This document shows positions 41,384 to 49,748 of a stretch of 49,748 nucleotides of DNA, one piece after another. Source of the DNA: an uncultured Bacillaceae bacterium (GTDB lineage Bacteria > Bacillota > Bacilli > Bacillales > Alkalibacillaceae); the NCBI GenBank assembly GCA_937983065.1, contig CALKAL010000022.1, forward strand, positions 1-49,748, in the 5' to 3' direction. Made by a program: the position numbers and the translations under genes. Numbering within the stretch: the first letter of the stretch is position 1; the number at the start of each line of letters is the position of its first letter. The notes below the pieces were generated by a model. The model was not told the origin of the DNA, made no database searches, and was given only the letters and a program-made list of their open reading frames with translations.

Positions 41384-42724
41384 ATGTTTCGATGGGGACT
41401 TATAACGGTTTTATCGATTGGTGTCATCGGTTCTGTGATTTGGGGATACCAAGAGCATCAAGATAAAAACGCGATTTTAATTCAAGCAGAAAACAGTTAT
41501 CAACGCGCTTTCCACGATTTAACTTATCGCATTGATTTATTAAGTGATAAAATAAGTACCGTTTTAGCTACGAACACACCTGAAAAACTTTCACCACAGC
41601 TTGCGGAAATTTGGAAGATTACATCAGATGCTCATGCTGATGTTGGACAATTACCGTTAACATTATTACCTTTTAATAAAACGGAAGAATTTTTAACGAA
41701 TATCGGTGATTTTTCTTATCGGGTAGCCATTAGACGTTTAGAAGAAGATCCACTTAATGATGATGAAATCGATTATTTAAACCGTTTGCACGAGCAGGCA
41801 AACGATATAAGACGAGAATTACGTACCGTTCAAAATAATGTTATCAACGATGGGTTACGATGGATGGATGTTGAATTAGCTTTAGCTACGAATGAACCGT
41901 CTGATAATACGATAATTGATGGATTAAAAACGATTGAGAAAAACACGGAACAATTTACTGAAACTGATCGGCAAGGTGGATTTTCATTTACGACAGCGAG
42001 GGAAGATCGGGAAATAAATTTAACGGGTAAACAATATGATGAAGGTGAAATTGAGCAATTTGTTAGAGACCGATTTGAACTTGAGTCAGAAGTCGATCTG
42101 GCGATAAATGAAACGGGTGAAGGTTCAGATATACCGATGTATCATATTTCTTTTGAAACCGATGATTTGTATGGTTATGCCGATGTGACAAAGCAAGGCG
42201 CTAACATGATATCTTATTTGTTAACGCGAGAAATTGGTGATCGAGAATTAGGATTACACGATGGGATGAATGAAGCGACACAATTATTAAACGAAATTGG
42301 TTATGAAAATGTTGAACCAATTAGTAGCGCTCAATATGAACAAGTCGGTGTTTATCAATACGTCTTTGTTGATGATGATAATATTTATTTTCACCCGGAT
42401 CTGATTCAAGTTAAAGTCGCCTTAGATAACGGAGAAATTATCGGGTTAAATGCTCGTGATTATATTATTAACCAAAACACACGGGAAACGGAAACCTATG
42501 AAACGAGTCTTACTGAAGAAGAAGCAATTGAAAGAGTTAATCCAAACCTCGATATTCAAGAGACTCGTTTAGCCGTCATCGAAAGCGATTTAGGTGAAGA
42601 AATACTCACCTATGAATTGATAGGGACGATGAATGACCAAACGTATCGAATTTACATTAATTCGGAGGATGGATTTGAAGAACGTGTCGAGCTTTTAAGG
42701 CAAACAGAGGAGTTGTTTCGCTGA
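41384..42724 (+). CDS. ypeB: Germination protein YpeB
   Basis: Needed to localise and stabilise SleB in the spore; the two proteins depend on each other. 446 residues from ATG 41384 (AAGGAGTG 8 bases upstream). A short N-terminal membrane anchor (about 5-24), a helical domain (about 25-190) and C-terminal PepSY-like repeats (about 225-440; LTGKQYDEGEIEQF, EEAIERVNP) are recognisable. Ends in a strong terminator, closing the sleB-ypeB unit. Confidence 0.95.
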   Translation: MFRWGLITVLSIGVIGSVIWGYQEHQDKNAILIQAENSYQRAFHDLTYRIDLLSDKISTVLATNTPEKLSPQLAEIWKITSDAHADVGQLPLTLLPFNKTEEFLTNIGDFSYRVAIRRLEEDPLNDDEIDYLNRLHEQANDIRRELRTVQNNVINDGLRWMDVELALATNEPSDNTIIDGLKTIEKNTEQFTETDRQGGFSFTTAREDREINLTGKQYDEGEIEQFVRDRFELESEVDLAINETGEGSDIPMYHISFETDDLYGYADVTKQGANMISYLLTREIGDRELGLHDGMNEATQLLNEIGYENVEPISSAQYEQVGVYQYVFVDDDNIYFHPDLIQVKVALDNGEIIGLNARDYIINQNTRETETYETSLTEEEAIERVNPNLDIQETRLAVIESDLGEEILTYELIGTMNDQTYRIYINSEDGFEERVELLRQTEELFR

Positions 42725-42728
42725 ATAT

Positions 42729-42764
42729 AAAAAAGGAAAAGACAGATTAGTCTTTTCCTTTTTT
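42729..42764 (+). terminator. Strong terminator after ypeB
   Basis: AAAAAAGGAAAAGAC and GTCTTTTCCTTTTTT pair perfectly around AGATTA. Confidence 0.93.
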
Positions 42765-42808
42765 CGTTTTTGTGTAAAAATAAGAAGTAATAGGGGGAGG
42801 GTTGTAAC

Positions 42809-43465
42809 ATGCTAAAAATCGGCATGCATTTAACGGTTGGTGCTTACAAATACAATTATCGAACAAAAATATTAGAGCTTTCGAATAATAAATTGTATAT
42901 TAGTTACCCTGTGAATGAAAATACTGGAAAAACAGCTTATTTTATCGACATTAATAAAGTGATTGTTTCTTTTGTGTCTGAAGAGGGTAATGTATATAAA
43001 TTCGAAGCACTTATATTAGGGAGAAAAACAATTAATAACGTTCCAGTGTTAATCATCGAACGCCCACCCGAAACAGAATACGTAAAAGTTCAACGACGAG
43101 ATTATTTTCGGGTTGATCTTAACTTGGATGTCATCATTACTCCGAAAAATCATTCTGAAAGACAATTAATTACAACGACAAAGGATATAAGTGGTGGAGG
43201 ATTTGCAGCATATGGCAGCGGGAAGGAATCGATGTATAAGCCTCATGATGAAGTAACGGTTCTAATAGTTTTACCTTTTAACGCAAATGATTACTATTAT
43301 GTTAAAGCGAAAGCGGAAGTAAGACGAATCATTTATGAAGATAATGAAAGAGGCGGGATTTTAACGTTTAAATTCACACAAATTGACGATTACACGAGGG
43401 ATAAAATAATTAAGTTTTGTTTTGATAAACAGCTTGAAAATCGTAAAAAACTAAACCTTACATAA
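42809..43465 (+). CDS. motI: PilZ-domain c-di-GMP receptor MotI (YpfA)
   Basis: Binds cyclic di-GMP and, in B. subtilis, brakes the flagellar motor by disengaging MotA. 218 residues: an N-terminal YcgR-like domain (about 1-90) and a PilZ domain (about 92-215). The c-di-GMP ligands are visible as RRDYFR (Arg97, Arg101) and DISGGG (Asp126, Ser128, Gly131). Implies that this organism uses c-di-GMP to control motility. GGGGGAGGG precedes the ATG. cmk follows after 32 bases. Confidence 0.92.
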   Translation: MLKIGMHLTVGAYKYNYRTKILELSNNKLYISYPVNENTGKTAYFIDINKVIVSFVSEEGNVYKFEALILGRKTINNVPVLIIERPPETEYVKVQRRDYFRVDLNLDVIITPKNHSERQLITTTKDISGGGFAAYGSGKESMYKPHDEVTVLIVLPFNANDYYYVKAKAEVRRIIYEDNERGGILTFKFTQIDDYTRDKIIKFCFDKQLENRKKLNLT

Positions 43466-43497
43466 TGATTTAAGATAACATCTGGGAGGATGAAGAA

Positions 43498-44178
43498 ATG
43501 ATCATAGCCATTGATGGACCAGCAGCAGCTGGAAAAAGTACAGTCGCGAAAAAAATCGCAACCCAATTAAATTATGTATATATTGATACTGGTGCGATGT
43601 ATCGCGCGATTACTTTGGCTGCTAATATTAACGGAATTGATTATGAAGATGAATTAAACTTAGCAAAATTAACGAAAAATACGTCGATAACATTTAAACA
43701 AAATGATGGCATCCAACAAGTGTTTATTAATAACAAAGATGTCACCCTCGACATTCGTAATCAGGAAGTTACTAATAACGTTTCAACGGTAGCTAAACAT
43801 CAAAAGGTACGGGAAATTTTAGTTGAAAAACAGCGTGAACTTGCTCAAAATAAACACGTCGTCATGGATGGACGCGATATCGGCTCTCACGTCTTACCAA
43901 ATGCCGATGTGAAACTATTTTTAGTGGCTTCTGTTGAAGAGCGAGCTAAAAGACGCCATGAGGAAAATTTAGCAAATGGGTTCGAATCTAATTTAGACCA
44001 ATTAAAGGAAGAGATTAGAAAAAGAGATCAAATCGATTCTGAAAGGGAAGTATCTCCACTTGTTAAAGCTGAAGATGCCATAGAAGTTGACACAACAAAT
44101 ATGAATATCGATGAAGTGACCAACTATATTTTATCGATTATATCAAATAAAATGAAAGTGAATGAAGGAGAGCAGTAG
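43498..44178 (+). CDS. cmk: Cytidylate kinase
   Basis: Phosphorylates CMP and dCMP to the diphosphates. 226 residues. P-loop GPAAAGKST (7-15), the IDTGAMYRA nucleotide-binding segment, and MDGRDIGSHV. The ATG follows GGGAGG. The plsC-like gene begins immediately after the stop (no gap), so these are co-translated. Confidence 0.96.
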   Translation: MIIAIDGPAAAGKSTVAKKIATQLNYVYIDTGAMYRAITLAANINGIDYEDELNLAKLTKNTSITFKQNDGIQQVFINNKDVTLDIRNQEVTNNVSTVAKHQKVREILVEKQRELAQNKHVVMDGRDIGSHVLPNADVKLFLVASVEERAKRRHEENLANGFESNLDQLKEEIRKRDQIDSEREVSPLVKAEDAIEVDTTNMNIDEVTNYILSIISNKMKVNEGEQ

Positions 44179-44757
44179 ATGTTATATCGAATCGCAAAAA
44201 TAGTCGTACTAATGATTTTTAAAATTATGTTTAAAATAAAAGTAATAGGTAAAGAAAACGTACCAAAAAAAGGACCTGTTATCGTCTGTTCAAATCACAC
44301 ATCAAATTTTGATCCGCCAGTACTCGGCATTACATTTCCTCGAACAGTCCACTTCATGGCGAAGGAGGAATTGTTCCATAAAAAAAGCTTAAAATGGCTA
44401 TTAACGAATTTAAATGCCTTTCCAGTTAAAAGGGGTTTTCGTGATCGACAAGCTTTGAGAACGGGCTTAAAAAGATTAGAAGATGGTCATGTATTAGGTT
44501 TATTTCCAGAAGGGACTCGAAGTAAAGACGGACAATTAAAAAAGGGCTTAGCAGGTGCTGGATTTTTTGCGATGCGCTCAAAAGCAACGGTTATACCGTG
44601 TGCGATAATAGGGTCTTATGAAAAATTCGCACCATTAAAAGTCGTTTATGGAAAGCCAATTGAGTTTGAAGCATTAAAAAAAGAAAAAACGAATGCCCAA
44701 GAAGTGACAGATGAAATTATGGAAAATATTCAAGCTTTGTTAGATGAACATCGGTAA
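44179..44757 (+). CDS. plsC: 1-acyl-sn-glycerol-3-phosphate acyltransferase
   Basis: Adds the second acyl chain to lysophosphatidic acid, forming phosphatidic acid, at the inner membrane face. 192 residues. HX4D motif NHTSNFD (His40, Asp45) and the FPEGTRSKDG acyl-acceptor motif. One N-terminal hydrophobic stretch (about 1-20). GGAGAGC just upstream overlaps the cmk end. In B. subtilis plsC is elsewhere; the cmk-plsC-ypfD order is seen in other bacilli. Confidence 0.94.
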   Translation: MLYRIAKIVVLMIFKIMFKIKVIGKENVPKKGPVIVCSNHTSNFDPPVLGITFPRTVHFMAKEELFHKKSLKWLLTNLNAFPVKRGFRDRQALRTGLKRLEDGHVLGLFPEGTRSKDGQLKKGLAGAGFFAMRSKATVIPCAIIGSYEKFAPLKVVYGKPIEFEALKKEKTNAQEVTDEIMENIQALLDEHR

Positions 44758-44816
44758 TCATGTTATTATTTATATGTATAGATTAAGATGGTTTGGTGTT
44801 GAAGGAGGATAAAAAC

Positions 44817-45959
44817 ATGAGCGAAAATAAAGAGAATTATGAAGGGATCCAAATTGAAGTCGGAGATACTGTAAAAGCAAAAGTGATTAAACTGGAAGAT
44901 AAGCACGTAACTGTAGATTTTGGTTATAAATTTGATGGAATTATTCCTATATCTGAATTATCACATTTACACGTTGAAACGACAGGGGAAATTGTTTCTG
45001 AAGGGGATGAAGTTGAAGCTGTCGTTAAGAAAATCGAAGACGACGCGGTCATATTATCAAAAAGAGATTTAGAACGCAAACAAGCTTGGGATAATTTGAA
45101 ATCACATCTCGAAAACGAATCTGTTATTGAGGGCCAAGTGATTGATGTAGTTAACGGAGGGCTTGTCGTCGATGCTGGATTAAGAGCATTTATGCCAGCT
45201 TCACTAGTTGAGACCCATTTTGTCGAGGATTTTTCCGATTATAAAGGACGGACTTTACGCTTTAAAGTCATTGAAATGGATGATGAGAAAAATCGAGTTA
45301 TTTTATCCCAGCGAGCTGTTCTTGAAGAGGAAGAAGAAGGACGTAAAAAGGAAGTCTTTGATCAATTAAAAACTGGTGATGTTATTGAAGGGACAGTACA
45401 AAGAATCGCTAATTTTGGCGCGTTTGTTGATGTAGGTAGTGGTGTCGATGGACTCGTTCACATTTCCGAGTTGTCCCATGAACGTGTTAATCAAGTAACT
45501 GACTTACTAAACGTTGGTGACAAAATTAAAGTGAAAGTATTATCTGTTGATGAAGATAATGAACGAATTTCTTTATCTGTTAAAGATACGTTACCGGGAC
45601 CGTGGGATGGGATTTCTAATGAGTTTAAAGAAGGTATGATCGTTGATGGCGAGGTTAAACGACTAGTTAACTTTGGCGCGTTTGTTGAACTTAAAACAGG
45701 TGTTGAAGGATTAGTTCACATATCTCAAATTGCGAGCGAACATATCGGAAACCCTCAGGAAGTATTAAAAGAAGGTCAGAAAGTAAAGGTTAAAATTTTA
45801 GACGTGAATGAGGCAGAAAAAAGAATGTCATTAAGTATTAAAGAAGCTGAAGAAGAAAAGGAAAGTAACGAATATAAGAAATATAAAAAGGAACAAGACG
45901 ATTCAACGTTTCAGCTCGGTGATTTAATTGGTGATCAACTAAAAGATTTCAATCGTTAA
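44817..45959 (+). CDS. ypfD: S1-repeat RNA-binding protein (YpfD, ribosomal S1 homologue)
   Basis: 380 residues with four S1 RNA-binding repeats (about 14-83, 101-165, 186-255 and 271-342) and a charged tail. It is the S1 homologue of low-GC Gram-positives; not essential in B. subtilis. Repeats 3 and 4 share the NFGAFVDVGSGVDGLVHIS type block. ATG 44817 is 8 bases after GAAGGAGGA. A terminator follows. Confidence 0.94.
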   Translation: MSENKENYEGIQIEVGDTVKAKVIKLEDKHVTVDFGYKFDGIIPISELSHLHVETTGEIVSEGDEVEAVVKKIEDDAVILSKRDLERKQAWDNLKSHLENESVIEGQVIDVVNGGLVVDAGLRAFMPASLVETHFVEDFSDYKGRTLRFKVIEMDDEKNRVILSQRAVLEEEEEGRKKEVFDQLKTGDVIEGTVQRIANFGAFVDVGSGVDGLVHISELSHERVNQVTDLLNVGDKIKVKVLSVDEDNERISLSVKDTLPGPWDGISNEFKEGMIVDGEVKRLVNFGAFVELKTGVEGLVHISQIASEHIGNPQEVLKEGQKVKVKILDVNEAEKRMSLSIKEAEEEKESNEYKKYKKEQDDSTFQLGDLIGDQLKDFNR

Positions 45960-46015
45960 AAATGATAGTTACGCTATTATACTTTGAATGGTTTAAAATG
46001 AATAAATATCGCCAT

Positions 46016-46043
46016 AAAAAAGTGGCTACTTGCCACTTTTTTT
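46016..46043 (+). terminator. Rho-independent terminator after ypfD
   Basis: AAAAAGTGGC pairs with GCCACTTTTT around TACTT, followed by further T residues. Confidence 0.9.
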
Positions 46044-46081
46044 AAGTGATATTGTTATATCGGACAGAAGGAATGAAAGTG

Positions 46082-47392
46082 ATGAGAAAATCTGTAGTCG
46101 CCATCGTCGGTAGACCAAACGTAGGCAAATCAACAATCTTCAATCGACTAGTTGGTGAACGGATATCGATTGTTGAAGATACACCTGGTGTTACACGAGA
46201 TAGAATATATAGTGAAGCAGAATGGTTAAATACGACGTTTAATTTAATTGACACAGGGGGAATCGATTTAAGCGATGAACCTTTAATTATTCAAGTTCGA
46301 GAGCAAGCAGAAATTGCTATTGACGAAGCTGATGTTATTATTTTTATCGTCAATGGACGTGACGGTATTACAGCGGCTGATGAGGAAGTAGCTAAAATTT
46401 TATATCGTTCTAATAAACCAGTCGTTCTTGCCGTTAACAAAATTGATAACTATGAAATGCAAGATCTGCTTTATGAATTTTACTCATTAGGCTTTGGACA
46501 ACCGTTTCCAATCTCTGGTTCCCACGGATTAGGTTTAGGCGATATGTTAGATGAAGTTATAAAACATTTCCCGAATCGAACCAGTGATACAATTGAAGAA
46601 GATCGAATATATTTTTCATTAATAGGTCGTCCGAACGTAGGTAAATCTTCGTTAGTCAATGCCATTTTAGGTGAAGATCGAGTCATTGTCAGTAACATAG
46701 CAGGAACGACGAAAGACGCGATCGATACAGATTTTACTCACGATAAACAAAAGTTTACCATTATTGACACGGCTGGTATGCGAAAGCGGGGTAAAGTTTA
46801 CGAAACGACTGAAAAATATAGTGTGTTAAGAGCACTTAAGGCCATTGAACGTTCAGATGTCGTTTTAGTCGTACTTGATGCTGATACTGGCATTATTGAG
46901 CAAGATAAACGGATTGCAGGTTATGCCCACGAAGCAGGAAAAGGCATTATTATCGTAGTGAACAAATGGGATACGTTAGAAAAAGATACGAACACGATGA
47001 AGGAATTTGAAAAAGAAATAAGACAACATTTTCAATATTTATCATATGTTCCAATTGTCTTTTTATCGGCAAAAACGAAAGAGCGTATTCATACTTTACT
47101 TCCAATGGTCAAACAAGTTAGTGAATACCACGCATTACGAGTGCAAACGAATGTCCTAAATGAAGTGATTGAAGATGCGCTAGCTATGAACCCAACCCCT
47201 TCAATCAAAGGGCAGAAATTAAAAATATTGTATACAACACAAGTTTCTACGAAGCCACCGACATTCGTTGTATTTGTCAATGATCCGAACTTAATGCATT
47301 TTACTTACGAACGATTTTTAGAAAATCGAATTCGCGATGCGTTCGGCTTTTTAGGAACGCCGATAAAAATATTTGCACGGAAACGAAAGTAA
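46082..47392 (+). CDS. der: Ribosome-assembly GTPase Der (EngA)
   Basis: Essential GTPase for 50S subunit maturation, with two tandem G domains and a C-terminal KH-like domain. 436 residues from ATG 46082 (AGAAGGA 9 bases upstream). First P-loop GRPNVGKST (10-18), second GRPNVGKSS (182-190); DTPGVTRD and DTAGMRKRGK follow, with base-specificity motifs NKID and NKWD. In-frame upstream ATGs lack spacing. gpsA follows 15 bases later. Confidence 0.97.
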   Translation: MRKSVVAIVGRPNVGKSTIFNRLVGERISIVEDTPGVTRDRIYSEAEWLNTTFNLIDTGGIDLSDEPLIIQVREQAEIAIDEADVIIFIVNGRDGITAADEEVAKILYRSNKPVVLAVNKIDNYEMQDLLYEFYSLGFGQPFPISGSHGLGLGDMLDEVIKHFPNRTSDTIEEDRIYFSLIGRPNVGKSSLVNAILGEDRVIVSNIAGTTKDAIDTDFTHDKQKFTIIDTAGMRKRGKVYETTEKYSVLRALKAIERSDVVLVVLDADTGIIEQDKRIAGYAHEAGKGIIIVVNKWDTLEKDTNTMKEFEKEIRQHFQYLSYVPIVFLSAKTKERIHTLLPMVKQVSEYHALRVQTNVLNEVIEDALAMNPTPSIKGQKLKILYTTQVSTKPPTFVVFVNDPNLMHFTYERFLENRIRDAFGFLGTPIKIFARKRK

Positions 47393-47407
47393 TTTGAGGT
47401 GAAATAG

Positions 47408-48439
47408 ATGGGGAAAGTAGCGGTTATTGGTGCAGGGAGCTGGGGAACAGCATTATCCCTTGTACTTGCCGATAATAATCATGACGTAAAGCTTTGGTCA
47501 TATCGCCTAGCACAAGTAGAGGAAATTAATGAAAAGCAGACGAATGAAAAATATTTACCTAATATTAAACTGCCGAATAATATTAAAGCATATCATCAAA
47601 TCGTCGATGCAATTGAGGGGACGGACTATATTGTACTAGTCGTTCCTACGAAGGCGATTCGCGAAGTATGTCAAATGATAAAGCCAAACTTAAGAGATGA
47701 CCAGATTATCGTTCATGCTTCAAAAGGAATTGAGCCTGAAACCCACTTAAGAATTTCGGAAATGATTGATGATGAACTGGGAAATCATTTAAAAAGTAAT
47801 TGTGTCGTACTTTCTGGTCCAAGTCATGCTGAAGAAGTTGCAGAAAGACAGCCGACAACAGTTACTGCCGCATCGGAAAATAGTGAACATGCTGAAAAAG
47901 TACAGCTATTATTTATGAATGAAAAGTTTCGCGTTTATACACATTCTGATGTCGTCGGTGTTGAAATAGGAGGAGCCCTTAAAAACATTATCGCATTAGG
48001 GGCAGGTATCTCAGATGGATTAGGCTATGGAGATAATGCTAAAGCAGCTCTCATTACGCGTGGATTAGCTGAAATTACACGTTTAGGGGTTAAATTAAAT
48101 GCTAACCCATTAACATTTGCAGGTTTAACTGGAATCGGTGATTTAATTGTTACTTGTACGAGTGTCCATAGTCGTAATTGGAAAACTGGTAATCGATTAG
48201 GTAAAGGTGAAAAGCTCAATCAAATATTAGATGATATGGGAATGGTCGTTGAAGGTGTTAGAACGACAAAAGCTGTTTATCAATTGTCTATAAAAGAACA
48301 AATTGATATGCCGATTACTGCTGGTTTGTACGAAATATTATTTAACGATAAAGAACCGAAAAATGTTGTCGATCAATTAATGCGACGGGATCGAACGAAT
48401 GAAATGAACATCTTATCAGACATTTTTATAAAAAGATAA
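47408..48439 (+). CDS. gpsA: NAD(P)H-dependent glycerol-3-phosphate dehydrogenase
   Basis: Makes sn-glycerol 3-phosphate for phospholipid synthesis. 343 residues. Rossmann motif GAGSWGTALS (about 7-16), catalytic region LSGPSHAEEVA, the EIGGALKNIIALGAGISDG block and TRGLAEITRLG are present. GAGGTGA precedes the ATG. Its product feeds the PlsC step of phospholipid synthesis encoded just upstream. Confidence 0.96.
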   Translation: MGKVAVIGAGSWGTALSLVLADNNHDVKLWSYRLAQVEEINEKQTNEKYLPNIKLPNNIKAYHQIVDAIEGTDYIVLVVPTKAIREVCQMIKPNLRDDQIIVHASKGIEPETHLRISEMIDDELGNHLKSNCVVLSGPSHAEEVAERQPTTVTAASENSEHAEKVQLLFMNEKFRVYTHSDVVGVEIGGALKNIIALGAGISDGLGYGDNAKAALITRGLAEITRLGVKLNANPLTFAGLTGIGDLIVTCTSVHSRNWKTGNRLGKGEKLNQILDDMGMVVEGVRTTKAVYQLSIKEQIDMPITAGLYEILFNDKEPKNVVDQLMRRDRTNEMNILSDIFIKR

Positions 48440-48450
48440 GGAAACACACA

Positions 48451-48477
48451 ACAGCTCCTTCCAATTCGCATATAGTA
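48451..48477 (+). promoter_or_regulatory. Possible sigma-K promoter of the spoVIF-type gene
   Basis: CATATAGTA at 48469-48477 fits the sigma-K -10 CATANNNTA. An AC at 48451-48452 is 16 bases upstream, as in the loose sigma-K -35 (MACM). It precedes a sporulation gene that is sigma-K controlled in B. subtilis. Confidence 0.45.
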
Positions 48478-48509
48478 CTATGAAATGTCATAATAGGGAG
48501 GAGCATTAT

Positions 48510-48773
48510 ATGAGTCAAGATTTCCATCAATCTATTTTCAATCATTTGAAAAAAAACGCGAACATTTCGCCAGATGAAATTATGGGTGTTGCCCAATCAG
48601 TTCAAAATGCAAATTTTTCAGACGAAGCGACCGTTAGAAATCTTGTAAAACAATTATCAAGTATGGCAAATCGTCCATTGAGCAAGGAACGGGAAGATCA
48701 AATTGTTGAACTCATTACGAAAAAAAATAATCAAATAGACAGTAATATGTTACAACAAATATTTAAAAAATAA
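48510..48773 (+). CDS. Stage VI sporulation protein F (SpoVIF/YjcC family)
   Basis: Small soluble protein, 87 residues. Resembles SpoVIF, a mother-cell protein needed for assembly of late coat layers in B. subtilis via GerE. Recognised from the FHQSIFNHLKKNANISPDEIM and VQNANFSDEATVRNLVKQLS blocks (each read as motif pieces). In B. subtilis spoVIF (yjcC) is near the cotVWXYZ genes; here the gene lies between gpsA and yphE. ATG 48510 has GGGAGGAG 6 bases upstream. Could be a paralogue; the assignment is by family only. Confidence 0.8.
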   Translation: MSQDFHQSIFNHLKKNANISPDEIMGVAQSVQNANFSDEATVRNLVKQLSSMANRPLSKEREDQIVELITKKNNQIDSNMLQQIFKK

Positions 48774-48871
48774 TTGCTAAAGAATAGGCAAGCGAAGTTT
48801 CAGAAACGTATCATCACATCATACAATACATTGCATCAGTTTTTTGAGCTACTTTTTATGAGGAGTCAGTC

Positions 48872-48908
48872 AAAAAGAGGTGTACCGCCCCAACACCTCT
48901 TTTTATTT
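48872..48908 (+). terminator. Rho-independent terminator after the spoVIF-type gene
   Basis: AAAAAGAGGTGT pairs perfectly with ACACCTCTTTTT around ACCGCCCCA, then ATTTT. It lies about 100 bases after the stop codon; nothing else was recognised in 48774-48871. Confidence 0.88.
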
Positions 48909-48985
48909 TGTCTTTTTTTCAATTTCATATATCATGAAATGTAGATAATTCGTCATTGTTATTTAATTTTCTAAATAAAAACATA

Positions 48986-48994
48986 TGTTATAAT
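48986..48994 (+). promoter_or_regulatory. Extended -10 promoter of yphE
   Basis: TGTTATAAT: TGN plus TATAAT (48989-48994), 36 bases before the yphE ATG. The -35 region is weak. Confidence 0.55.
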
Positions 48995-49029
48995 ATTTTT
49001 GGCAAGTCGAGATAAAAGGAGCGTTTAAA

Positions 49030-49230
49030 ATGTCACCAGCAATGATGAGAATGTACATATCATTTGTAGGAATGTTTTTTTTATTTGTAGCTTCAATTTT
49101 AATTTTATGGGCCCGCTATAAATTATCTGGTTGGTTTAGGGCACTCATAAGTACAATTGCTTACGTTTGTTTAATTGTCGGGGGATTTATAATTATGTTA
49201 ATAGTAATTGGTGGTCCAACAGCGGAATAA
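49030..49230 (+). CDS. yphE: YphE family small membrane protein (DUF2768)
   Basis: 66 residues with two transmembrane helices (about 7-27 and 36-59), function unknown. MSPAMMRMYISF is typical of this family, and the position gpsA - yphE - yphF is that of B. subtilis. AAAGGAG lies about 9 bases upstream of the ATG. yphF begins 15 bases after the stop. Confidence 0.88.
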   Translation: MSPAMMRMYISFVGMFFLFVASILILWARYKLSGWFRALISTIAYVCLIVGGFIIMLIVIGGPTAE

Positions 49231-49245
49231 TGGGGGTAAGACGTC

Positions 49246-49748
49246 ATGAAGATTTTTAGAGTATTAGCATTTATATTTTTACTAACGTTATTAAGTGCAT
49301 GTCTTTATCCAGATGAATTAAGAAATCAAAATATGCCAACCAACGATGAACAGCTTGAGCAAATGCAACGGGCAGTAGAAACTTTTCAAGAACAACAGAA
49401 CGGTTTATTGCCAATTTTAACGAGAGATCATGATACGGATGTTTTTATTAGATATCCTATTGATTTTAACAGACTTAAAGAAATGAATATGATTGGAGAG
49501 ACACCGAAAAACGCCTACGAGCAAGGAGGATATTATACATATGTCATTATCCACCCAGAAGATGATCCCCTTGTAAAAGTCGTTGATGTTCGACTGACTC
49601 AAGCATTACAGCAAATAAATTATGAAATTAATTTGTACCAGCAGAAAAATTTTTATCCACCATTTAAAGATGTGTTGTTCCAAAACTATTTTACAATCGA
49701 TGAAAGTAAATTAAATAGTAAAGAAAAATTAACGGTAACAAGTCCATA
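49246..49748 (+). CDS. yphF: YphF family lipoprotein, partial
   Basis: Runs off the right edge; 167 residues are visible. ATG at 49246 after TGGGGGTAAG. Signal peptide with a lipobox LLSAC (Cys19) marks a membrane-anchored lipoprotein. The rest is soluble and acidic, with a NAYEQGGYYTYVI segment; function unknown. Position after yphE matches B. subtilis yphF, which is followed there by spoIVA. Confidence 0.85.
   Translation, partial: MKIFRVLAFIFLLTLLSACLYPDELRNQNMPTNDEQLEQMQRAVETFQEQQNGLLPILTRDHDTDVFIRYPIDFNRLKEMNMIGETPKNAYEQGGYYTYVIIHPEDDPLVKVVDVRLTQALQQINYEINLYQQKNFYPPFKDVLFQNYFTIDESKLNSKEKLTVTSP

Overview
This window is core chromosome of a low-GC, endospore-forming Firmicute of the family Bacillaceae. 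It carries the sporulation loci spoIIM, spoIIA, spoVA, dacF/dacB, spmAB, sleB-ypeB and a spoVIF-type gene, together with bacillithiol reductase, the ResABCDE respiration system and a B. subtilis-like gene order (from memory: the yqjW-yqkF-nudF-yqxK-spoIIM-fur ... der-gpsA-yphE-yphF arc). Several small differences from B. subtilis 168 show it is a different species. I see no phage, IS element, CRISPR array, rRNA or tRNA, and nothing that looks horizontally acquired.

Layout. 1-1883 (minus): a Y-family translesion polymerase cut by the left edge, with two SOS/LexA boxes in its promoter, and an aldo/keto reductase. 2018-5983: nudF, an endonuclease-Q-like protein, spoIIM, fur behind a perfect sigma-A promoter with a PerR-type box, and xerD. 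6032-12308: nucleoside salvage (deoB-punA-pdp), then dacF and the spoIIAA-spoIIAB-sigF operon, which makes and controls the first forespore sigma factor. 12428-16783: the spoVA operon for dipicolinic acid movement and germination. 16905-22693: lysA, ppiB, an orphan ribT, the condensin partners scpA/scpB, a spore DacB and spmA/spmB. 22758-29421: rluB, cytochrome c biogenesis resABC and the two-component pair resDE. 29561-31301: the ECF sigma factor sigX with its anti-sigma rsiX.

31456-36888: a minus-strand ferredoxin, ypbB-recS-ypbD, a very short ypbE-like gene, the Clp adaptor mecB and a D-Ala-D-Ala ligase. 37011-40328: glutamate dehydrogenase, bacillithiol disulfide reductase and an asparaginase. 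40480-42724: the germination pair sleB-ypeB. 42809-45959: motI, cmk, plsC and an S1-repeat protein. 46082-49748: der, gpsA, a spoVIF-type gene, yphE and the start of a yphF lipoprotein.

Nearly every gene can be assigned to a known family. The most useful observations are regulatory and architectural: twin SOS boxes, a PerR-like operator at fur, an ECF autoregulatory promoter at sigX, a ribT without its riboflavin operon, a spoVA operon without spoVAEa, shortened DacB and YpbE, a D-Ala-D-Ala ligase in an unexpected place, a perfect 15-bp hairpin without a T-run, and frequent TTG starts. Starts were chosen by ribosome-binding-site spacing. I found no undescribed multi-gene system here.
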